64,000 nucleotides of DNA from NCBI RefSeq assembly GCF_000463155.2, contig NZ_AWFZ01000006.1:1-64000 (forward strand). Reading direction: 5' to 3'. How positions within the stretch are numbered: the stretch's first letter is position 1; each line of letters starts with the position of its first letter. The stretch comes from Siccibacter turicensis LMG 23730. GTDB lineage: Bacteria; Pseudomonadota; Gammaproteobacteria; Enterobacterales; Enterobacteriaceae. Under the pieces are notes generated by a model that saw only the letters and a list, made by a program, of their open reading frames with translations, was not told where the DNA came from and made no database searches. Both the position numbers and the translations under genes were made by a program. Positions 31,148 through 40,336 of the stretch are shown here, piece after piece.

Positions 31148-32505
31148 GCCTGTTGCAATTTAGTGGACTATTTCTGATATGGCTGCTGGCGTCGCTGTTC
31201 ATCGGCACGCTAACGTGGTTTGAGTTCCGCCGCGTGCGCTTTAACTTTAACGTCTTCTTCTCGCTGCTGTTTTTACTGACGTTTTTCTTCGGCTTCCCGT
31301 TAACCAGCATTCTGGTGTTCCGCTTTGATGTGGCGGTGGTGCCTGCGGAGGTGCTGATGCAGGCGCTGCTGGCGGCGACCTGTTTTTACGGTATCTACTA
31401 CGTCACCTACAAGACCCGGCTGCGGGCCAGGGCGACCGGCGAACCGCGCAAACCGATCTTCACCATGAACCGGGTAGAGACCCATCTGACGTGGGTGATG
31501 CTGGCGACGGTGGCGCTGGTGAGCGTCGGTATCTTCTTCATGCATAACGGCTTCCTGCTGTTCCGCCTGCACTCCTACAGCCAGATTTTCTCCAGCGACG
31601 TCTCGGGCGTGGCGCTTAAGCGCTTCTTCTATTTCTTTATTCCCGCGATGCTGGTGATCTACTTCCTGAAGCAGGACTCGCGCAGCTGGATATTCTTCCT
31701 CGTCAGTACCGTAGCGTTTGGCCTGTTGACCTATATGATCGTCGGCGGTACGCGCGCCAACATTATCATCGCGTTCGCTATTTTCCTGTTCATCGGGATT
31801 ATCCGCGGCTGGATTTCGCTCTGGATGCTGGTGGCTGCCGGGGTATTTGGTATTGTCGGGATGTTCTGGCTGGCGCTGAAGCGCTACGGACTGGACGTGC
31901 AGGGCGATGAGGCGTTCTACACCTTCCTCTACCTGACGCGTGACACCTTCTCCCCGTGGGAAAACCTCGCCCTGCTGCTCAATAACTACGACAAAATTGA
32001 TTTCCAGGGGCTGGCGCCCATTGCGCGCGATTTTTACGTGTTTATCCCAAGCTGGGTGTGGCCTGACCGGCCGAACCTGGTGCTAAACACGGCAAACTAC
32101 TTCACCTGGGAAGTGCTGAATAACCACTCCGGACTGGCAATTTCGCCGACGCTTATCGGCTCGCTGGTGGTGATGGGCGGCGTATGGTTTATTCCGCTGG
32201 GCGCGGTGGCGGTCGGGCTTATCATTAAATGGTTCGACTGGCTCTACGTGCGCGGCATCACCGAAGAAAACCGCTATAAGGCCGCGATCCTGCACAGCTT
32301 CTGCTTTGGCGCCATTTTCAACATGATCGTGCTGGCGCGCGAAGGGCTCGACTCCTTCGTCTCCAGGGTCGTGTTCTTTATGCTGGTCTTCGGTGCCTGT
32401 CTGATGCTGGCGAAGCTGCTGTACTGGCTGCTGGATACGGCCGGGCTGATACATTTACGGCGCGCAAAGGCCGCCGGACGACTTTCTCAAACGCAAAATG
32501 CCTGA
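31144..32505 (+). CDS. wzyE: ECA polymerase WzyE
   Basis: A 453-residue hydrophobic inner-membrane protein with about 11-12 membrane segments and a large periplasmic loop. It polymerises the ECA trisaccharide. The start is ATG at 31144 (MSLLQFSG), within the wecF stop codon; a longer frame from 31105 would add a charged stretch not found in the family. E. coli WzyE is 450 residues. Confidence 0.96.
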   Translation: MSLLQFSGLFLIWLLASLFIGTLTWFEFRRVRFNFNVFFSLLFLLTFFFGFPLTSILVFRFDVAVVPAEVLMQALLAATCFYGIYYVTYKTRLRARATGEPRKPIFTMNRVETHLTWVMLATVALVSVGIFFMHNGFLLFRLHSYSQIFSSDVSGVALKRFFYFFIPAMLVIYFLKQDSRSWIFFLVSTVAFGLLTYMIVGGTRANIIIAFAIFLFIGIIRGWISLWMLVAAGVFGIVGMFWLALKRYGLDVQGDEAFYTFLYLTRDTFSPWENLALLLNNYDKIDFQGLAPIARDFYVFIPSWVWPDRPNLVLNTANYFTWEVLNNHSGLAISPTLIGSLVVMGGVWFIPLGAVAVGLIIKWFDWLYVRGITEENRYKAAILHSFCFGAIFNMIVLAREGLDSFVSRVVFFMLVFGACLMLAKLLYWLLDTAGLIHLRRAKAAGRLSQTQNA

Positions 32506-32515
32506 AGGGACAATC

Positions 32516-33256
32516 ATGACACACGAGGTTACTGCGCCGGTGTACGCGCTGCGCGGCCTTGATCTACTCGGCTGGCGCAATATGCAGCATGCGCTTGATT
32601 ACCTCTACTCTGGCGGGACGCTCAGAAGCGGGACGCTGATTGCTATCAACGCGGAAAAAATGCTCGCGGTGGAAAACGATGCGCAGGTGCGCGCCCTGAT
32701 TGAAGCCGCGGAGTTCAGATACGCCGATGGCATCAGCGTGGTGCGCTCTATCCGTAAGAAAAACCCTGAGGCGCAGGTGTCGCGCGTGGCGGGGGCCGAT
32801 CTGTGGGAGGCGCTGATGGCGCGGGCCGGAAAAGAGGGCACGCCGGTGTTTCTGGTCGGCGGCAAGCCTGACGTGCTGGCAGAAACCGTCGACAAGCTGC
32901 GTCGGCAGTGGAACGTCAACGTTGTCGGCACCCAGGATGGGTATTTCCAGGCAGACGCGCGCGAGGCGCTGTTTACGCGTATCCGCGACAGCGGGGCGCA
33001 GATTGTCACGGTCGCAATGGGATCGCCGCGACAGGAGATCCTGATGCGCGACTGTAGACACGTCCACCCTAATGCGCTCTATATGGGCGTGGGCGGAACC
33101 TACGACGTCTTCACTGGCCACGTGAAGCGCGCTCCGAAAGTGTGGCAGAACCTGGGTCTGGAGTGGCTTTACCGCCTGCTGTCTCAACCGAGCCGTATCA
33201 AGCGCCAGATGAAACTGCTGCGCTACCTTGCCTGGCACTACACCGGGCGCCTGTAA
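32516..33256 (+). CDS. wecG: UDP-ManNAcA transferase WecG
   Basis: A 246-residue GT26 (WecG/TagA) glycosyltransferase. It adds ManNAcA to lipid I (GlcNAc-PP-undecaprenol), the second ECA step. The motif [13 protein letters not shown] and the C-terminal basic segment ([19 protein letters not shown], partly) are typical. The start is ATG at 32516, with GAAGGGA 5 nt upstream; an in-frame ATG at 32498 precedes that site. Its length matches E. coli. It is the last gene of the wec operon. Confidence 0.96.
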   Translation: MTHEVTAPVYALRGLDLLGWRNMQHALDYLYSGGTLRSGTLIAINAEKMLAVENDAQVRALIEAAEFRYADGISVVRSIRKKNPEAQVSRVAGADLWEALMARAGKEGTPVFLVGGKPDVLAETVDKLRRQWNVNVVGTQDGYFQADAREALFTRIRDSGAQIVTVAMGSPRQEILMRDCRHVHPNALYMGVGGTYDVFTGHVKRAPKVWQNLGLEWLYRLLSQPSRIKRQMKLLRYLAWHYTGRL

Positions 33257-33273
33257 TCAGCGCAAAACCCTAT

Positions 33274-33296
33274 GCAGCGCGCGCCCACCGCGCTGC
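33274..33296 (+). terminator. Hairpin after wecG, possible terminator
   Basis: GCAGCGCG (33274-33281) pairs with CGCGCTGC (33289-33296). The T run (TTTTTT) is only some 16 nt later, so intrinsic termination is uncertain. It lies between wecG and yifK. Confidence 0.3.
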
Positions 33297-33503
33297 TTAT
33301 CCTGCTATCTGCTGCTTTTTTGCACCGCCAGCCTGTTTTTATCATGCTTTATTTGCCATTTACCTCGTTTTGCGAAACCATTCGGCACACTCAATGTAGC
33401 GCTGTGCGAAATACGCGCGTTTACTCAACGCCGCGGCCTGCGCTGCGAGTCAACCAGGGCAACGATCATCACAATAACCGGTCAAGCCGGAGCAAGCAGC
33501 AAA

Positions 33504-33510
33504 CACAACA
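33504..33510 (+). promoter_or_regulatory. Probable GcvB sRNA pairing site in yifK leader
   Basis: CACAACA directly before the yifK ribosome binding site is the consensus seed for the GU-rich R1 region of GcvB. yifK is a reported GcvB and Lrp target in Salmonella. The seed match is seen; pairing here is inferred. Confidence 0.5.
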
Positions 33511-33518
33511 GAGGATTT

Positions 33519-34904
33519 ATGGCGGAACAAAAAGCAGAGCTACAGCGTGGGCTGGAAGCGCGTCACATTGAACTTATCGCGCTGGGCGGCACCATCGGTG
33601 TGGGATTATTTATGGGGGCGGCGAGCACCCTGAAGTGGGCAGGGCCATCCGTGCTGCTGGCTTACATTATCGCCGGCCTGTTTGTCTTCTTTATCATGCG
33701 CTCGATGGGCGAAATGCTGTTCCTTGAGCCGGTCGCCGGATCCTTTGCCGTTTACGCGCACCGTTACATGAACCCCTTTTTCGGCTATCTCACCGCCTGG
33801 TCATACTGGTTTATGTGGATGGCGGTGGGCATCTCGGAGATCACCGCCATTGGGGTCTACGCCCAGTACTGGTTCCCCGAACTGCCGCAGTGGATACCCG
33901 CAATTTTTGCCGTCGGGCTGGTAGCCCTGGCGAATCTGGCCGCGGTACGCCTTTACGGCGAGATTGAGTTCTGGTTCGCGATGATCAAAGTCACCACCAT
34001 CATTGTGATGATCATCATCGGGCTGGGGGTTATCTTCTTCGGTCTTGGGATTGGCGGTCAGCCAACCGGCCTGGGGAATTTGACCGAGCACGGCGGCTTC
34101 TTTGCCGGAGGCTGGAAAGGGTTCCTGACGGCGCTCTGTATCGTAGTAGCCTCCTATCAGGGCGTGGAGCTTATCGGCATAACCGCCGGCGAAGCGAAGA
34201 ACCCGCAGGTGACGCTGCGCAGCGCGGTCAGCAAGGTGCTGTGGCGCATCCTGATTTTCTACGTCGGCGCAATCTTTGTCATCGTGACCCTGTTCCCGTG
34301 GAACCAGATTGGCACCACCGGCAGCCCGTTCGTACTGACCTTTGCCAAAATCGGTATCGTGGCGGCGGCGGGGATCATCAACTTTGTGGTACTGACCGCC
34401 GCGCTCTCGGGCTGTAACAGCGGCATGTACAGCTGCGGGCGCATGCTTTACGCGCTGGCGAAAAACCGCCAATTGCCTGCCGTGATGGCGAAAGTGTCGC
34501 GCAACGGTATTCCGGTCGCGGGCGTGATGCTGTCGATCGTCATTCTGCTTGTGGGCTCCTGCCTCAACTACATCATTCCAAATCCGCAGCGCGTGTTCGT
34601 CTACGTCTACAGCGCCAGCGTGCTGCCCGGGATGGTGCCGTGGTTTGTGATCCTGATTAGCCAGCTGCGTTTTCGCAAAGCGCATCGCGAGGCCATCGCG
34701 TCGCATCCGTTCCGCTCGATTTTGTTCCCGTGGGCCAACTGGCTAACGATGGCCTTCCTGGTCTGCGTTTTAGTGGGTATGGGCTTTAACGAGGATACGC
34801 GTATGTCGCTGATTGTCGGTGTCATCTTTATGGCTGGCGTCAGCATGGCGTATAAGGTATTTGGTTTACATCGCCATGTAATTACGTCAAAAGTGGATGG
34901 ATAA
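33519..34904 (+). CDS. yifK: Amino acid permease YifK (Thr/Ser transporter ThrP)
   Basis: A 461-residue amino acid-polyamine-organocation (AAT family) permease with about 12 membrane segments. The N-terminal [20 protein letters not shown] is the family signature. In E. coli YifK (ThrP) has been reported as a proton-coupled threonine/serine importer. The start is ATG at 33519 (MAEQKAEL), with GAGG just upstream; a longer open frame back to 33228 is not homologous to the family. It has its own promoter region of about 260 bp and ends at a hairpin terminator before the tRNA operon. Confidence 0.94.
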   Translation: MAEQKAELQRGLEARHIELIALGGTIGVGLFMGAASTLKWAGPSVLLAYIIAGLFVFFIMRSMGEMLFLEPVAGSFAVYAHRYMNPFFGYLTAWSYWFMWMAVGISEITAIGVYAQYWFPELPQWIPAIFAVGLVALANLAAVRLYGEIEFWFAMIKVTTIIVMIIIGLGVIFFGLGIGGQPTGLGNLTEHGGFFAGGWKGFLTALCIVVASYQGVELIGITAGEAKNPQVTLRSAVSKVLWRILIFYVGAIFVIVTLFPWNQIGTTGSPFVLTFAKIGIVAAAGIINFVVLTAALSGCNSGMYSCGRMLYALAKNRQLPAVMAKVSRNGIPVAGVMLSIVILLVGSCLNYIIPNPQRVFVYVYSASVLPGMVPWFVILISQLRFRKAHREAIASHPFRSILFPWANWLTMAFLVCVLVGMGFNEDTRMSLIVGVIFMAGVSMAYKVFGLHRHVITSKVDG

Positions 34905-34909
34905 GAAGC

Positions 34910-34943
34910 AAAATGCGCAAAGCATAACCAACCGCGCATTTTC
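34910..34943 (+). terminator. yifK terminator
   Basis: AAAATGCGC (34910-34918) pairs with GCGCATTTT (34934-34942) around a 15-nt loop, with a short T-rich tail. It lies 5 nt after the yifK stop. Confidence 0.65.
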
Positions 34944-34956
34944 TTCAAAAAAGCAC

Positions 34957-34985
34957 TAGACAGCAGAGCACGAAGCCCGTAGTAT
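34957..34985 (+). promoter_or_regulatory. Stringent-type promoter of the tRNA operon
   Basis: TAGACA (34957-34962), 17-bp spacer, TAGTAT (34980-34985), then a GC-rich discriminator CCCCCTCCGC. Such discriminators mark stable-RNA promoters shut down by ppGpp/DksA. The start is expected near 34992. Confidence 0.75.
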
Positions 34986-35006
34986 CCCCCTCCGCAACGG
35001 CGCTAC

Positions 35007-35083
<77 letters not shown>

Positions 35084-35146
35084 TTTTGACAGGCGCTTGA
35101 GCTGCGGTGGTACAGAATTACGTAGTACCGCGTGAAAGAATACAGT

Positions 35147-35223
35147 GGTGGCTATAGCTCAGTTGGTAGAGCCCTGGATTGTGATTCCAGTTGTCGTGGG
35201 TTCGAATCCCATTAGCCACCCCA
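35147..35223 (+). tRNA. hisR: tRNA-His (GTG)
   Basis: 77 nt including the extra 5' G(-1) that pairs with the discriminator C, as required for His-tRNA identity. The anticodon GTG is in GATTGTGATTC. Encoded CCA at 35221-35223. Confidence 0.97.
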
Positions 35224-35246
35224 TTATTTAAAGAGTTTCGTGGAAG

Positions 35247-35333
35247 GCGAAGGTGGCGGAATTGGTAGACGCGCTAGCTTCAGGTGTTAGTGTCTTAACG
35301 GACGTGAGGGTTCAAGTCCCTCTCTTCGCACCA
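35247..35333 (+). tRNA. leuT: tRNA-Leu (CAG)
   Basis: 87-nt class II tRNA with a long variable arm (GTGTCTTAACGGACGT). The anticodon CAG is at 35281-35283 and the encoded CCA at 35331-35333. The 3' acceptor strand reads TCTTCGC, so A5 pairs with T68 and G7 forms a wobble with T66, differing from E. coli leuT. Confidence 0.96.
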
Positions 35334-35371
35334 CAACTTGAATTGAACTAAAAATTCAAAAAGCAGTACAT

Positions 35372-35448
35372 CGGCGAGTAGCGCAGCTTGGTAGCGCAAC
35401 TGGTTTGGGACCAGTGGGTCGGAGGTTCGAATCCTCTCTCGCCGACCA
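35372..35448 (+). tRNA. proM: tRNA-Pro (TGG)
   Basis: 77-nt cloverleaf starting CGGCGAG, anticodon TGG in GTTTGGGAC, encoded CCA at 35446-35448. It is the last tRNA of the operon, with an intrinsic terminator directly after. Confidence 0.97.
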
Positions 35449-35454
35449 ATTTTG

Positions 35455-35478
35455 AACCCCGCTTCGGCGGGGTTTTTT
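35455..35478 (+). terminator. tRNA operon terminator
   Basis: AACCCCGC (35455-35462), loop TTCG, GCGGGGTT (35467-35474) and six T residues. It is a textbook intrinsic terminator 6 nt after proM. Confidence 0.93.
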
Positions 35479-35556
35479 GTTTTCTGCATTCCTGCGTTTT
35501 GTAACTCACTCTTTCAGCAGCACTTTTCTTAGGGCGTTCGCCCTGAAAATCACCAT

Positions 35557-35735
35557 TGTCACACATCAACGACAGCTGCCGTTTCATTTGTCTCAATAAA
35601 GAGACATATAAATTGATGATTTAAAAGCATAAAATTACAGAGTCGTTTAAGTGTCGTCACCAGGCGACAGCCAGGCGAAGCGGCCGCACCGCTTTTACGC
35701 AGCGGCACACGCCGAAATGTCGGCAGCTAACGCCC
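35557..35735 (+). promoter_or_regulatory. GlrR (QseF) binding sites upstream of glmZ
   Basis: TGTC-N10-GACA occurs exactly at 35557-35574, 35589-35606 and 35652-35669. A fourth TGTC at 35718-35721 lacks the right half. This is the published binding pattern for the GlrR response regulator, which with IHF activates the sigma-54 promoter of glmY and, in several enterobacteria, glmZ. Confidence 0.85.
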
Positions 35736-35781
35736 TGAAAATGAAAACAAATACCCTGCCTGATTTAGTGATCTACAAAAC

Positions 35782-35802
35782 TGGCACGATCCGTGCAATA
35801 AT
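35782..35802 (+). promoter_or_regulatory. glmZ promoters, sigma-54 with overlapping sigma-70 -10
   Basis: TGGCACGATCCGTGCA (35782-35797) has the GG-N10-GC spacing of a sigma-54 -24/-12 element. The GC at 35795-35796 predicts a start about 12 nt on, near 35809, the expected GlmZ 5' end. AATAAT at 35797-35802 could act as a sigma-70 -10 for the same start. Confidence 0.8.
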
Positions 35803-35808
35803 TAACGT

Positions 35809-36014
35809 GTAGATGCTCATTCCACTTCTTATGCTCGCCGCAAGGCTTCATAAACCCAGGAATGACGCAGAGCCGTTTACGGTGCTTATCGTCCACCGAC
35901 AGATGTCGCTGCAATAGCAGTCTCATCAAACACCATGGACATAACGTTGAGTGAAGCACCACAAAAGTTGTCTTAGATCTGTTTAAGGTCTGCCCTCCGG
36001 GCAGGCCTTTTTTT
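35809..36014 (+). ncRNA. glmZ: Small RNA GlmZ
   Basis: About 206 nt, close to E. coli GlmZ (207 nt). The 5' GTAGATGCTCATTCCA and the block GAATGACGCAGAGCCGTTTA (35861-35880) are shared with E. coli. Full-length GlmZ with Hfq pairs with the glmS leader and activates synthesis of glucosamine-6-P synthase; RapZ delivers it to RNase E for inactivation, and GlmY counters RapZ. The glmS-pairing stretch is expected near AAAGTTGTC (about 35963-35972). It ends in an intrinsic terminator, CTGCCCTCCGGGCAG, plus a T run. Confidence 0.93.
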
Positions 36015-36023
36015 CTGCACGTT

Positions 36024-36150
36024 ATCTTTCACGCGCTGGCTGTGTTGGCTGCGCTCACTCACCCCGGTCACTTACCGATGTAAGCTCCCGGGGATTCGCT
36101 TACTTGCCGCCTTGCCAGCACGCGAAATCTAACGCGCAGACGAGTGGACG
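36024..36150 (+). repeat. ERIC/IRU element, full length
   Basis: 127 bp, the standard ERIC length. The left arm (ATCTTTCACGCGCTGGC) pairs with the right arm (GCCAGCACGCGAAATCT). The centre CTTACCGATGTAAGCTCC with CCCCGG/CCGGGG flanks matches the ERIC primer core. It lies between glmZ and hemY, convergent genes. Confidence 0.92.
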
Positions 36151-36211
36151 ATCTTTCACGCGCTAGCTGTGTTGGCTCCGCTCACTCACCCCGGTCACTT
36201 ACCGATGTAAG
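36151..36211 (+). repeat. Truncated second ERIC copy
   Basis: 61 bp repeating 36024-36084 with about two mismatches and an offset of exactly 127 bp, so it abuts the first unit head to tail. It stops just past the central palindrome, after GATGTAAGC. Confidence 0.9.
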
Positions 36212-36233
36212 CGTCAAAAAAGTAAGCGCACAG

Positions 36234-36262
36234 AAATAAAAAACCCCTCCGAAGAGGGGTTG
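36234..36262 (-). terminator. hemY terminator
   Basis: On the minus strand AACCCCTC, loop TTCG, GAGGGGTT then TTTTATTT. It closes the hemCDXY operon 6 nt after the hemY stop. Confidence 0.88.
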
Positions 36263-36267
36263 TGATG

Positions 36268-37464
36268 TTATTGCGGGGTGTTGTTTTGCAACGTCAGCAG
36301 TAGTCCGTCTCGCCGCATGGTGGCCGCCTCTTCCGGCTGATGCAGGCGGTCAAGCGTGTCTGCCAGCCAGGCGTAATCGAAGGCGTCCGGACGCTGTTTA
36401 AGGGCCGCACGGAAGGCGAGCGCCGCTTCCTGCCATTCGCCACGCTTCATACGCAGTTGGCCCAGGGTGCTCCACAGCAGCGGACGGTCGCCCAGGGTGC
36501 GGATCTGCTGGCGCAGCGATTTTTCCAGCAGCTCAGGTTCGCTGGACTGCAGACGCGGCATCAACAGCACCAGCCGCTCGTCATACTGGCGTTTCAGCCC
36601 GTCGAGGATAATCTGCTGAGCGGTATCATGGTCGTTGCACTCGATCAGGTGCTCAGCCATCGCCACCTGCAGGGCCGGCTCGTGTCGCGTTTTGCGGCTC
36701 TGGTTTTTCCACCAGGCATTCAGCCCTTCGCTGCCGCCATCGGCACGCGCCTGATCCATCATGCCAATCCATGCCTGACGCTGGAGGGCGATACGATGCT
36801 CTTCATCGCCAACCTGCGCTTTTTCCATAGAAGGAATGATGTCCAGCAGCGAGCCCCAGGCACCGGTATGAATGTAGGCCTGCTCGGCAAGACGCAGCAC
36901 CTCCGGATGACGCGGTGAGATCTCCAGCAGACGGTCCACGCCGTGGCGCGCTGCATGAAACTCCTTGCGGGCCAGCTGGAGACGAACGCGGGTGATCTCC
37001 ACCGGGATGGGATCGTTCTCAGCCAGCTCGGCGGCGCGCTCAAGATGCTGATTGGCGCGAATTTCATCCCCTCGTTGCTGGGCCGCTTCGGCGGCAAGCA
37101 GGTAGTTCACAACAGGCTGTTCGGCGTGGTCGGCGTTGCGCGACATCAGCTTCTCGACCTGCTGATAATCGCCTTCTGCTAGCTTCAGCAGCGCCTGGTT
37201 GGTCTGCTTATGCGCGCGGCGGCGTTTACGGCCCACGAACCAGCCGCGGGTATGCGCGCCGGTACGGAACAGGCGGCGTAGCAGCCATTCCACCGCGAAC
37301 AGCACCACCAGCGAGAGCAGCAGGATGATGACCAGCGCGGTGACGCTGGTTTCGATGTTGTAGTTATCGGTCTGGATCAGGACATAGCCCTGATGCCCGG
37401 CCATCATTGGGCCAAGCACAATACCGGCAATCAGCAGCAGGAAGAGCAATAAGACTTTAAGCAT
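36268..37464 (-). CDS. hemY: TPR-containing heme-operon protein HemY
   Basis: A 398-residue inner-membrane protein. Two N-terminal membrane segments (about 4-24 and 40-62) lead into a long TPR helical repeat domain. It is the HemY of gamma-proteobacteria, unrelated to Gram-positive coproporphyrinogen oxidase HemY. Its role in tetrapyrrole synthesis is not settled; a scaffolding function has been proposed. It starts 2 nt after hemX in hemCDXY. Confidence 0.95.
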   Translation of the reverse strand: MLKVLLLFLLLIAGIVLGPMMAGHQGYVLIQTDNYNIETSVTALVIILLLSLVVLFAVEWLLRRLFRTGAHTRGWFVGRKRRRAHKQTNQALLKLAEGDYQQVEKLMSRNADHAEQPVVNYLLAAEAAQQRGDEIRANQHLERAAELAENDPIPVEITRVRLQLARKEFHAARHGVDRLLEISPRHPEVLRLAEQAYIHTGAWGSLLDIIPSMEKAQVGDEEHRIALQRQAWIGMMDQARADGGSEGLNAWWKNQSRKTRHEPALQVAMAEHLIECNDHDTAQQIILDGLKRQYDERLVLLMPRLQSSEPELLEKSLRQQIRTLGDRPLLWSTLGQLRMKRGEWQEAALAFRAALKQRPDAFDYAWLADTLDRLHQPEEAATMRRDGLLLTLQNNTPQ

Positions 37465-37466
37465 CG

Positions 37467-38636
37467 TTATTCTCCCTGCGCCGGTGCGGCGGGCGTTTCC
37501 GCTTTTTCAGCGGCCGGCGCTTCGGCCTGGGTTGACGGCTGCGCCAGCAGGTTGCGCACGCGATTCTGCATCAGCTTGTCGAGGATCGGCTGGCTCTGCA
37601 GTTCATCCGGCACATCCATGCGGATATTTTGCTGACTCAGGTTGTCCAGCTCCTCAAGGAAGGCTTTGGTGGAGGCGTCGTCGGTATCGTAATAGGCGCG
37701 TACCCACGTAGAGACGTTATCCAGCGCCTGTTTGTAGGTTTCTTCCTGATGACGCGGCACCGCCTGCGCGGCAACCAGCAGACGGGAACGGATGTTTTCC
37801 CGCAGGTAGACGTCCTGATTCGGTGCCAGCAGCGGCACGTCGGTATCGTCGCGACGGCGGATAGTAATGAAGCTGTCCATAAAGTTATGCCAGCTTTTAA
37901 CCAGGTTGACGCGCCACTCGCTCAGAGAGCTGGAGAGCTCGCTGCTGTCGGCGTCCATCGGTGAGCTGTCGCTGTTGTTGTCCGCCAGACGCAGGTTATC
38001 AATCTGGTTGGAGAGCTGATTCACTTTCAGAATGATGCCGTCATAGTCCACCTGCGCCACGGTAGAGAGGCTGGCGATATCCTCGGTAATCGCGCGGCGG
38101 GCGGTAATAAGGCTGGGATCGTTCATGTCAGCCAGGCTCGCATCGGCGCTTTTCAGCAGCGCGGCCGCGGTGGTGACATCCTGATCGCTCCACAGCTTGC
38201 GGCCGGCCAGTTTGACCAGGAAATCGGCCTGGGCCAGCAGCCACGCTTTCGCATCGCTACCGGAGATGGTAGCCACTTTCTGCTGCACTTCATCAAGCTG
38301 ACGCGTCATCGCGGTCTGTTGGCGGTTTGCTTCTTCAAGCTGGCTCGCCTGCTGGCTGAGCAGCTTCTCAAAGTCCGCTTTCTGCGACGCCTGCTCTTTT
38401 TGCAGGGCGGTCAGCTGATTTACTAGTTCGTCATTGGTCGCGCGCTGTGTGGAGGCCTGTTGCTTACCCCAGGTATACAATCCCGCACCCGCCGCCAGCG
38501 CAATCGCAATGGCGATGACGCTCAGTACCAGACCGGTTCGACCGGTTTTTGCCGGCTGAGGCTCAGGAGCACGCGGGGTGTCGGCGGTGTCCCTGGTTTC
38601 TTCATCCACGGCGGAGATATTCTGTTGTTCCGTCAT
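37467..38636 (-). CDS. hemX: HemX membrane protein
   Basis: A 389-residue protein with a cytoplasmic N-terminus, one membrane segment (about 34-54), a coiled coil (about 60-125) and a periplasmic helical domain. The C-terminus is rich in Ala, Pro and Glu. It is called a putative uroporphyrinogen-III methyltransferase in older annotation, but no methyltransferase motif is present and function is unknown. It has been linked to heme enzyme complexes with HemY. Confidence 0.94.
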   Translation of the reverse strand: MTEQQNISAVDEETRDTADTPRAPEPQPAKTGRTGLVLSVIAIAIALAAGAGLYTWGKQQASTQRATNDELVNQLTALQKEQASQKADFEKLLSQQASQLEEANRQQTAMTRQLDEVQQKVATISGSDAKAWLLAQADFLVKLAGRKLWSDQDVTTAAALLKSADASLADMNDPSLITARRAITEDIASLSTVAQVDYDGIILKVNQLSNQIDNLRLADNNSDSSPMDADSSELSSSLSEWRVNLVKSWHNFMDSFITIRRRDDTDVPLLAPNQDVYLRENIRSRLLVAAQAVPRHQEETYKQALDNVSTWVRAYYDTDDASTKAFLEELDNLSQQNIRMDVPDELQSQPILDKLMQNRVRNLLAQPSTQAEAPAAEKAETPAAPAQGE

Positions 38637-38657
38637 TATGGCTTCCCGTTATGAGAT

Positions 38658-39398
38658 TTAGAGTAGCGCGCGCAGCAGCGCGTCGTTGTCGGCGTTATCG
38701 GCGACCTGAATATCTTGCCAGCCCAACTCCCGGGCGAGGTCTGCCAGCCGCTCGCTGACAACTATCACTTTGCAGTGTAATAGCCAGCGAGTGCGATACC
38801 ACTCAGGCACCAGATTGAAAAGCTGGTGCAGCATCTCACCGCTGGTCATCACCAGAGTATCCACTCCGCGTGCCTGCCAGCGATGGGCTTCCTGAGCGCC
38901 ATCATAAACTTTTTCACAGCGTTGATAACATTCACAAAACGTCACGCTGGCACCGCGCGCGGTCAGGGTTTCCCCGATCAGTTCGCGCCCGCCGTTGCCG
39001 CGCAGTATCAACGCCCTGGTGCCAATAATATTTTGTAATTCAGGTAATTGTAGCAAGACTTCGCTGATTTCCCGCCCGTGCGGATAACTTACCTGCCTGC
39101 CACTGACCTGATGCAGCGCCAGCGCGGTCGAGCGGCCAATCGCGAAATAGCGCAGCGAGGCAGGCCAGTCGCGGCCCGCACGCTGTAGCGCGGCATGGGC
39201 ATACTGCACGGCATGGCGCGAGACCATAAACACCATGTCGTCCGGTTGCAGGGTATCGAATAAGGCAGGAAGCTGCGGCAGGTCGTTACCCGGCGCGAAT
39301 TCGATCAGCGGAAAGCTCCAGGCCACCTTGCCCTGCGTGCGCAGACGGCTGACTAACGCTTCGCCATCGGGGGAGGGACGGGTGACCAGGATGCTCAT
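38658..39398 (-). CDS. hemD: Uroporphyrinogen-III synthase
   Basis: A 246-residue two-domain HemD-fold enzyme, same length as E. coli. It closes hydroxymethylbilane with inversion of ring D to give uroporphyrinogen III, the branch point for heme, siroheme and B12. It overlaps hemC by 4 nt (ATGA), and hemX follows 21 nt later. Confidence 0.96.
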   Translation of the reverse strand: MSILVTRPSPDGEALVSRLRTQGKVAWSFPLIEFAPGNDLPQLPALFDTLQPDDMVFMVSRHAVQYAHAALQRAGRDWPASLRYFAIGRSTALALHQVSGRQVSYPHGREISEVLLQLPELQNIIGTRALILRGNGGRELIGETLTARGASVTFCECYQRCEKVYDGAQEAHRWQARGVDTLVMTSGEMLHQLFNLVPEWYRTRWLLHCKVIVVSERLADLARELGWQDIQVADNADNDALLRALL

Positions 39399-40336
39399 GC
39401 CGGGCCTTCTCCGTTATAGACGTCGGCGAGAATCTCCCGCGCGCCGTTTTCGAGCAGCTCTTCCGCCAGCGATACCCCGAGTGCCTCGGCGGCTTCGGGC
39501 TTACCACGGCGCTCACCGCGAATGATTTCTGACCCGTCCGGTGCGCCAACCAGCGCCCGCAGCCACAGCTCGCCATTCACCAGTTCGGCATAGCTGCCGA
39601 TCGGCACCTGGCATCCGCCTTCAAGACGGGTATTCATGGCTCGCTCAGCGCGCACGCGTATCGCCGTTTCCAGGTCGTTCAGCGGTGCGAGCAGGGCGCG
39701 CGTCCGTTCATCATTAAGGCGGCACTCAATGCCGACCGCACCCTGGCCCACGGCGGGCAGCGAGATCTCTGCCGGCAGCGCCATGCGGATACGCGCCTCC
39801 AGTCCGAGTCGTTTCAGACCGGCTACCGCGAGGATGATGGCGTCATAATCGCCGTTATCGAGCTTACTCAGACGGGTGCCGACGTTACCGCGCAGCGAGC
39901 GGATGACCAGGTCGGGACGGCGGGCGGCTATCTGGCACTGGCGACGCAGGCTGGAGGTGCCCACCACGCTACCCGGCGGCAGCGCATCCAGGCTGTCATA
40001 GCGGTTGGATACAAAGGCATCACGTGGATCTTCGCGCTCGCAAATGGTCACGAGGCCGAGCCCGTCGGGAAATTCGACCGGCACGTCTTTCATGGAGTGA
40101 ACAGCGATGTCGGCGCGGTCTTCAAGCAGGGCCATTTCCAGCTCTTTGACAAACAAACCCTTGCCGCCTACCTTAGCAAGCGGTGTGTCGAGAATGACAT
40201 CACCTTTTGTCACCATGGGAACCAACTCGACGTTAAGCCCTGGATGGCTGTCCATCAGGCGTTGCTTGACATAATGCGCCTGCCAGAGTGCCAGCGGGCT
40301 TTGTCGGGTGGCAATTCGAATTACTTTGTCTAACAT
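39395..40336 (-). CDS. hemC: Porphobilinogen deaminase (hydroxymethylbilane synthase)
   Basis: A 313-residue enzyme that joins four porphobilinogens. The dipyrromethane cofactor is attached to C242 in [12 protein letters not shown]. The arginine-rich substrate cleft ([20 protein letters not shown]) is present. It is the first gene of hemCDXY and is divergent from cyaA, as in E. coli. Confidence 0.97.
   Translation of the reverse strand: MLDKVIRIATRQSPLALWQAHYVKQRLMDSHPGLNVELVPMVTKGDVILDTPLAKVGGKGLFVKELEMALLEDRADIAVHSMKDVPVEFPDGLGLVTICEREDPRDAFVSNRYDSLDALPPGSVVGTSSLRRQCQIAARRPDLVIRSLRGNVGTRLSKLDNGDYDAIILAVAGLKRLGLEARIRMALPAEISLPAVGQGAVGIECRLNDERTRALLAPLNDLETAIRVRAERAMNTRLEGGCQVPIGSYAELVNGELWLRALVGAPDGSEIIRGERRGKPEAAEALGVSLAEELLENGAREILADVYNGEGPA

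Larger units (their letters stand above)
35479..35808 (+). other. proM-glmZ intergenic control region
   Basis: 330 bp without a convincing protein gene. It contains three perfect TGTC-N10-GACA sites, a fourth half-site, and overlapping sigma-54/sigma-70 promoter elements for glmZ. The E. coli gene aslB, which sits between proM and glmZ there, is missing. Confidence 0.8.

Noticed and set aside
33228-33518. 97-codon N-terminal extension of yifK
   Set aside because: The extension is Cys/Arg-rich, has no family match, and lacks a ribosome binding site, whereas the ATG at 33519 has one and gives the normal length.
36024-36211. Repeat array that might be read as CRISPR
   Set aside because: There are only two copies, the unit is 127 bp with internal dyad symmetry, there are no spacers of even size, and the core matches ERIC.
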